Positions 55,751-64,000 of a stretch of 64,000 bases of DNA are shown piece by piece. The notes beneath the pieces were generated by a model. It was not told the origin of the DNA. It searched no databases and was given only the letters and a program-made list of their open reading frames with translations. Positions within the stretch are counted from its first letter, which is position 1; every line of letters begins with the position of its first letter. Origin of the DNA: Brevundimonas vesicularis NBRC 12165 (lineage in GTDB: Bacteria; Pseudomonadota; Alphaproteobacteria; Caulobacterales; Caulobacteraceae); NCBI RefSeq assembly GCF_001592205.1, contig NZ_BCWM01000015.1, positions 28,913 through 92,912 on the forward strand. Direction: 5' to 3'. The position numbers were made by a program, and so were the translations under genes.

Positions 55751-57265
55751 ATGACGACCGCCCAACCGGGGCCCTGCGAAGGCGGACAGGTCCACGCCGC
55801 CGCCGAACCGGCCCATCCGCTGTCAGCGTCGCGCAAACGCTGGGTGCTGGCCGCGACGGTGCTGGGCTCCAGCCTGACCTTCATCGACGGCTCGGCCCTG
55901 GGCGTCGCCCTGCCCGCCGTGCAGCGGGATCTCGCGGCCGGCACGGCGGCGGTCCAGTGGGTTTCGAACGCCTATCTGCTGACGCTGGGCGCCCTCGTTC
56001 TGATCGGCGGCGCGGCCGGCGATCGGTTCGGCCGGCGGCGGGTCTTTCTGATCGGGGTCGCGATCTTCGCCCTGGCCTCCATCGGTTGCGCCCTCGCCCC
56101 CACCGTCCAGGCCCTTGTCGCCGGCCGGGCGATCCAGGGGATCGGCGCGGCCCTGCTGACGCCCGGCGCCCTGGCGGTGATCGGCGCGACCTTACCGCCC
56201 GAGGAGCGGGGCAAGGCCTTTGGAACCTGGGCCGACTTCGGCGCCCTGACCGGCATGGTCGGACCGCTGATCGGGGGATGGCTGGCCGACGCCGCCGACT
56301 GGCGCGCCATCTTCTGGATCAATGTCCCGCTGGCGATCCTGACCGCCGTTGTGACCCTGGCCGCGACGCCCGAGAGCCGCGATCCCGACGCGCGCGGTCT
56401 GGACGGTCTGGGCGCAGTTCTGGCGGTCGCCGGACTGGGCGCCCTGACCTGGGCCCTGACCGCCGCGCCCGATCTGGGGTTCGCATCGCCCGTCATCCTG
56501 GCCGGACTTGTCGTGGGCGCGGCGCTGCTGGCCGCCTTTGTCTGGGCCGAGGCGCGCCAGAGCCACCCGATGATGCCGCTGGGCCTGTTTTCGTCTTCGG
56601 TGTTCAGGGGGATCAATCTGCTGACCCTGCTGCTCTATTTCGCCTTGGGCGGGGCGATGTTCTTCCTGCCCTTCGATCTGATCCGGGTTCACGGCTGGAG
56701 CGCGACCGAGGCCGGCGCCGCCATGCTGCCCTTCGCCGCCGTCATGGGCCTGTTTTCTGGCCTCGCTGGACGGGTCGCCGATCGGTTCGGCGCGCGTCTG
56801 TCGCTCAGCGTCGGGCCGGCCCTGGCGGGGATCGGACTGGCGCTTCTGGCTGTGCCTGCGCCGGGCGCGGGCTATGTCGACGGACCGCTGGCGGGGATGA
56901 CGGTGCTGGCGATCGGCATGACCCTGGCGGTCGGCCCTCTGACGGCGACGGTGATGGGGGCGGTCAAGGCGGGCCACACCGGCGTGGCCTCGGGCGTCAA
57001 CAATGCGGTGGCGCGCGTGGCCAGCCTTCTGGCCGTCGCCCTGTTGGGCCTCGTGCTGTCTACGGTCTTCGCCGGAGTCGCCAACCTGCCCGATGCCCGC
57101 GCCCAGCTGGCCCAGGTCATGTCGGGCGCCGAGATCACGCCCGTCGTCCGCGACGCCTTCCACGCGGCGTTTCGGGCCGTGATCCTGACCTGCGCCGGCT
57201 GCGCGGGCTTGGCCGGTCTGATCGGCCTGCTCACCGCGCCCGGCCCGGTTCAGAAGGCGGCGTAA
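55751..57265 (+). CDS. MFS drug:H+ antiporter, DHA2 (14-helix) family
   Basis: A 504-aa exporter of the EmrB/QacA type. Motif A is seen in GDRFGRRRVFLIG and motif C-like GPLIGGWLAD; the number of hydrophobic segments, about 14, fits DHA2. The first helix has the sequence SSLTFIDGSALGVALPAVQRDL typical of the group. No TolC or membrane-fusion partner is adjacent. GGAGG precedes the ATG. The stop lies 16 bases inside the convergent serine hydrolase gene. Confidence 0.93.
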   Translation: MTTAQPGPCEGGQVHAAAEPAHPLSASRKRWVLAATVLGSSLTFIDGSALGVALPAVQRDLAAGTAAVQWVSNAYLLTLGALVLIGGAAGDRFGRRRVFLIGVAIFALASIGCALAPTVQALVAGRAIQGIGAALLTPGALAVIGATLPPEERGKAFGTWADFGALTGMVGPLIGGWLADAADWRAIFWINVPLAILTAVVTLAATPESRDPDARGLDGLGAVLAVAGLGALTWALTAAPDLGFASPVILAGLVVGAALLAAFVWAEARQSHPMMPLGLFSSSVFRGINLLTLLLYFALGGAMFFLPFDLIRVHGWSATEAGAAMLPFAAVMGLFSGLAGRVADRFGARLSLSVGPALAGIGLALLAVPAPGAGYVDGPLAGMTVLAIGMTLAVGPLTATVMGAVKAGHTGVASGVNNAVARVASLLAVALLGLVLSTVFAGVANLPDARAQLAQVMSGAEITPVVRDAFHAAFRAVILTCAGCAGLAGLIGLLTAPGPVQKAA

Positions 57266-58383
57266 AGCGCGTCCAGCAACCGCTTGGGCCGGGGGTCGCC
57301 GATCAGGTGCGGCGACTGGCGCGTCATGACATAGGCCGCCGACAGTTTCCGCGAGGGATCGGCCATGGCCATCGACCCGCCCCAGCCATAATGGCCGAAG
57401 GCTTCGTTGGGCCCGAACACCTTCAATCCGTCGTTGCGCATCAGACCGGCCGCCCAGCTGATCGTATAGGGCAGAACCTTGTCCGGCCCGTGGATGCGCT
57501 CGCGCGTCAGCTGATCCAGCGTTCCCGCCGACAGCACCGACCGGCCGTCCAGCACGCCGCCATTGGCGACCACGCCCAGCATCTTCGCCAGCCCCAAGGC
57601 CGTGCCGTGCAGATTGGCCGACGGAATCTCCATCTCGCGCCAGGCCGCCGAGCCGCGCCCGCCCGGCGCCGAGCCGCGATCCAGGAAGGCCGCCTGTTTG
57701 ATCGGATCGATGGCCCCCAGGCTCGGCGCCGCCGTGGGTTTGCGCATCTGCGCCACCCGTCCATGCTCGCTTTCGGGCAGGCCGATCCACAGGTCCAGCT
57801 CCGGGAAGTCCTGGCGCAGCGCCTGGCCCATCGTCCGTCCGGTCGCGCGGCGATAGACTTCATTGGCCAGATAGCCGACTGTGATCGGGTGGTAGCCCGA
57901 CGCTGAACCCGGCGCCCACATCGGCGCCTGGGCCGCCAGACGCGCCAGCACCGCGGACACATCGAACCAGATCGTTGGATCGACGGCCTCGGAAAAGCCC
58001 GGCAGGCCCGACTGGTGGCTCATCAACTGGGCGACGGTGACCTCCGACTTGCCCGCCGCGCCGAACTCGGGCCACAGCGAGGCGACGGTCTGGTCATAGT
58101 CGATCTGACCCGCCGCGACCGCGCTCGCCATCAGGATGGCCATCACCGCCTTGCCGGTCGAAAACACAGAGGTCAGGGTGGTGTCGGTGAAGGGCGTCGT
58201 CCTGGCCGTATCCGCATGACCCGCCCACAGATCGACGACCGCCTCGCCCTCGACCAGCACGCTGAACCGCGCCGCCTGCTCATTCAGCCCCTCAGGAGCC
58301 TCGGTGAAGTTGGCGGCGAACGCCTCGCGCACGGCCTCATAGCCGGGTGCGCAAACGCCGTGGATGTCGATGAGATCGGTCAT
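57250..58383 (-). CDS. Serine hydrolase, beta-lactamase class C-like (EstB type)
   Basis: A 377-aa esterase or peptidase of the penicillin-binding fold. The catalytic S-x-x-K is Ser75-Lys78 in VFSTGKAV, and the C-terminal HYGWGGS takes the place of KTG; the usual YxN motif is probably GYHPI. Without a signal peptide it would be cytosolic, so an esterase role is likelier than a beta-lactamase. The 3' end overlaps the MFS gene by 16 bases. Confidence 0.88.
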   Translation of the reverse strand: MTDLIDIHGVCAPGYEAVREAFAANFTEAPEGLNEQAARFSVLVEGEAVVDLWAGHADTARTTPFTDTTLTSVFSTGKAVMAILMASAVAAGQIDYDQTVASLWPEFGAAGKSEVTVAQLMSHQSGLPGFSEAVDPTIWFDVSAVLARLAAQAPMWAPGSASGYHPITVGYLANEVYRRATGRTMGQALRQDFPELDLWIGLPESEHGRVAQMRKPTAAPSLGAIDPIKQAAFLDRGSAPGGRGSAAWREMEIPSANLHGTALGLAKMLGVVANGGVLDGRSVLSAGTLDQLTRERIHGPDKVLPYTISWAAGLMRNDGLKVFGPNEAFGHYGWGGSMAMADPSRKLSAAYVMTRQSPHLIGDPRPKRLLDALYAAF

Positions 58384-58412
58384 GGGCCGGTCCTAGCGCG
58401 CCCGCCGCCCAC

Positions 58413-58443
58413 GAAAAAGGCCTCCCGCCGAAACGGGAGGCCT
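58413..58443 (-). terminator. Terminator of the ATP synthase operon
   Basis: On the minus strand AGGCCTCCCG and CGGGAGGCCT form a perfect 10-bp stem with a six-base loop and run into TTTTTC. It stands 25 bases after the atpC stop. Confidence 0.9.
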
Positions 58444-58467
58444 CAAATCGTTCGATCCTTCGACGGA

Positions 58468-58737
58468 TCAGGCCGCGACGACCTCGGTGGCCTGTTCGGC
58501 CAGGATGGTCAGGCCTTCGCCGTTCACGTCGGCGAAACCGCCGTGAACGTCGTACTGGGTCTTTGAGCCATTGTTATAGACGGTCACCAGACCTTCGCGC
58601 AGGGCGGTCATGAAGGGCGCATGATCCGGCAGAACGCCGAAGTCGCCCTCGACGCCGGGTGCATCGACCTGGTCCACGAGGCCCGAGAAGACCTCGCGTT
58701 CCGGCGAGACGAGGGAGAAGTTCAGCTTGCCGGCCAT
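58468..58737 (-). CDS. atpC: ATP synthase F1 subunit epsilon, short form
   Basis: Rotor subunit that couples gamma to the c-ring and regulates F1. The 89-aa protein is only the N-terminal beta-sandwich (KLNFSLVSPEREVFSG, EGDFGVLPDHAPFMTALREG, FADVNGEGLTILAEQA); the two C-terminal helices of the usual 130-140 aa form, which can inhibit ATP hydrolysis, are absent. Short epsilon is seen in other Caulobacterales. It starts two bases after the atpD stop and is the last gene of the operon. Confidence 0.94.
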   Translation of the reverse strand: MAGKLNFSLVSPEREVFSGLVDQVDAPGVEGDFGVLPDHAPFMTALREGLVTVYNNGSKTQYDVHGGFADVNGEGLTILAEQATEVVAA

Positions 58738-58739
58738 GA

Positions 58740-61194
<2,455 letters not shown>

Positions 61195-61227
61195 CCGGCG
61201 CTTACTCTCTCAGCTTACCAGACGGGT

Positions 61228-62832
<1,605 letters not shown>

Positions 62833-63387
62833 TTAGGCGCGCTTGAGGGCGAACTTCATCTGGTCGAGCTTGGTCTTCAGCGAGGCGTCGAACAGTTTCG
62901 AGCCCACCTTGACTTTCAGGCCGCCCAGGATCGACGGATCGACGCGCGCGGTCAGCTCCGGCGCCTTGCCCAGGCTCTTGGACAGGGCGGCGGTAATGGC
63001 GGCGACCTGTTTGGCGTCCAGCGGCTGGGCCGAGACGACCTCGGCGGCGACGACGCCGGCGTGTTTGGCGTAGCGCGCCTCGAACCCGGCGATCACGGCA
63101 GGCAGATCCTTGGCGCGATGGTTTTGACCCAGCAGACCCAGGAAGTTGGTCGTGGTCTGCTCGAACTTGGCCTTGACGGCGATGGCCACCAGACCCTTGG
63201 CCTGGTCGGGCGCGGCGATGACGGGCGAGGTGGCCAGACGACGCAGGTCGGCGCTTTCGGTCCAGGCCGCCTTCAGCGACTTCAGGTCGGCGCGGACGGC
63301 GTCCAGACGGCCGGTTTCCAGCGCCAGGTCGAACAGCGCCTGTGCGTAGCGATCGCCGACTTCCGTCGTTCTGAAATCATCAGCCAC
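62833..63387 (-). CDS. atpH: ATP synthase F1 subunit delta (OSCP)
   Basis: Stator protein that joins F1 to the peripheral stalk, 184 aa. The pattern YAQALFDLALE at the N terminus and a C-terminal VDPSILGGLKVKVGSKLFDASLKTKLDQM are diagnostic. It begins with GTG and has only a weak ribosome site. It is the first gene of atpHAGDC; the F0 genes are not in the window, as is usual in alphaproteobacteria, where F1 and F0 operons are split. Confidence 0.95.
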   Translation of the reverse strand: MADDFRTTEVGDRYAQALFDLALETGRLDAVRADLKSLKAAWTESADLRRLATSPVIAAPDQAKGLVAIAVKAKFEQTTTNFLGLLGQNHRAKDLPAVIAGFEARYAKHAGVVAAEVVSAQPLDAKQVAAITAALSKSLGKAPELTARVDPSILGGLKVKVGSKLFDASLKTKLDQMKFALKRA

Positions 63388-63587
63388 TGATTAGGGTCCG
63401 AGGTCGTTGTGTCAGGGTCGCAACCGACTGCGAGGCTCGCAACGGTCAAAAGCTTGAAATGCTTACGGAAAGCACGACGGAGGCCGTATCCGTAAATACG
63501 CCCCCTTCAAGCCGGGCGCCTGATAGCACGGGGTTTCGCCGCTCGCAACATTGCGTGAAGGCGCACCAATGCCGCAGGGGACCGACG
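63388..63587. other. Leader region of the ATP synthase operon
   Basis: About 200 bases between atpH and the palindromic repeat. It should hold the promoter of the operon on the minus strand, and TTTTGACC near 63447-63454 is one possible -35 box. Two TCGCAAC words lie 18 bases apart near 63418 and 63436. I see no convincing gene here. Confidence 0.4.
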
Positions 63588-63746
63588 AGGTATCTCGTCT
63601 CCTCCCCACGCGTGGGGAGGGGGACCGCGAAGCGGTGGAGGGGTTCTTCAAGTCCCACGGGCGCCGGGGATGCGAAGGAGAGCCCCTCCGTCTCTTCGCT
63701 GCGCTTCGAGCCACCTCCCCACGGATGGGGAGGAGACGATACTCAG
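63588..63746. repeat. Intergenic palindromic repeat, family 3
   Basis: The ends GTATCTCGTCTCCTCCCC and GGGGAGGAGACGATACTC are near-perfect inverted copies. Inside are CCACGCGTGG, GACCGCGAAGCGGTGGAGGGG and GAGAGCCCCTCC, the type of Cys/Gly-rich intergenic palindrome common in Caulobacterales and Rhizobiales. It has no gene and no similarity to the other two repeats beyond the palindromic form. Confidence 0.7.
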
Positions 63747-64000
63747 CCATCGCAATGCCGCTGGTCCATTTTCTGCGACTTCAAACGCTTGCCGATTTAT
63801 GTGCGCCTTTTCCCGTCCACGGGGTCAAACAGCGCCATAATGCACCCGTCTCGTCGCATGGAGGGCTCGTAAGGCCTGCGACCTTGCCGCGGCGAGAGCG
63901 GATTGAACGGGAGCGGGTCTGAAACGACTCGCGCCGACAGCGACTCATGGAGCGGTGTCGGAGGGTCGAGGGGGATACTCGATCGCACTCGGGCCGGTCG
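63747..64000. other. Window end without a recognisable gene
   Basis: The last 254 bases show no frame with family features. A plus-strand ATG at 63947 opens a frame to the window edge, but its 18 codons (Arg-rich) are not recognisable and no ribosome site is evident. Confidence 0.4.

Noticed and set aside
63797..63988. A 63-codon minus-strand frame at the window end
   Set aside because: No ribosome site, no hydrophobic or domain pattern, Arg/Pro-rich translation; treated as chance.

Overview
The window reads as one continuous stretch of a high-GC alphaproteobacterial chromosome, most likely from Caulobacterales and close to Brevundimonas. The grounds are Caulobacter-like RecA, LysA and argH-lipoprotein-lysA order, an atpHAGDC operon with a Lys/Ala/Pro-rich extension on AtpD and a short AtpC, an SOS box of the alphaproteobacterial GTTC-N7-GTTC type at recA, and a CTTGAC/CCCAT promoter with a ROSE-type thermometer at an hsp20 gene. 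No insertion sequence, integrase, prophage, plasmid function or CRISPR array was seen, and codon use looks uniform.

Layout. 0-5 kb: exported M13 peptidase, CPA2 cation/H+ antiporter, TetR regulator. 5-11.4 kb: DUF2975/XRE/Smr operon, a 38-codon membrane peptide, rdgB-hemW, a shortened MprF-like lysyltransferase, an exported Ala/Pro-rich protein and a GlsB-type membrane protein. 11.6-18.9 kb: XRE regulator, hisN, an unrecognised Cys-rich protein, an S41-like protein, a lysophospholipase-like hydrolase, two exported methyltransferase-fold paralogues, and hsp20 under heat control. 18.4-28.3 kb: rppH with a polysaccharide-deacetylase-like gene, ppc, corA, an M3 lipoprotein peptidase, murI. 27.3-33.2 kb: a His-rich CDF metal exporter and a UreH/DsbD-like membrane protein that share an upstream metalloregulator-like motif, then lysA-lipoprotein-argH, whose first codon overlaps that of a divergent TlpA-like thioredoxin, and tRNA-Met. 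33.3-40 kb: PQQ-type sugar dehydrogenase, fatty-acid oxidation operon fadA-fadB behind an ACGT palindrome, and recA. 40-46.4 kb: MHYT-PAS-HWE kinase, M28 peptidase, and a three-gene exported operon (lipoprotein, PhoN-like phosphatase, beta-helix protein). 46.5-58.4 kb: oxidoreductases and hydrolases, HIT protein, SIMPL protein, mdh, YbjN protein, zapE, asd, rarD, an MFS pump and a serine hydrolase. 58.4-63.4 kb: ATP synthase F1 operon. The last 600 bases hold a palindromic repeat and no recognisable gene.

Functional themes are central metabolism (ppc, mdh, fad, ATP synthase), lysine, arginine and cell-wall precursors (asd, lysA, argH, murI), envelope peptidases and lipoproteins, and stress functions (hsp20, recA, rppH, GlsB). 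Genes are very tightly packed: five convergent pairs abut or overlap at their stop codons, and many same-strand pairs overlap as ATGA or GTGA. I did not find a convincing new multi-gene defence or biosynthetic system. The best leads are regulatory (thermometer, metal-type operators, ACGT palindrome, start-codon overlap of argH and tlpA), structural (three families of intergenic palindromes, one of which supplies the end of a HIT gene), and a few odd proteins (exported methyltransferase-fold pair, Cys-rich unknown, TonB-box-like motif in a SIMPL protein).
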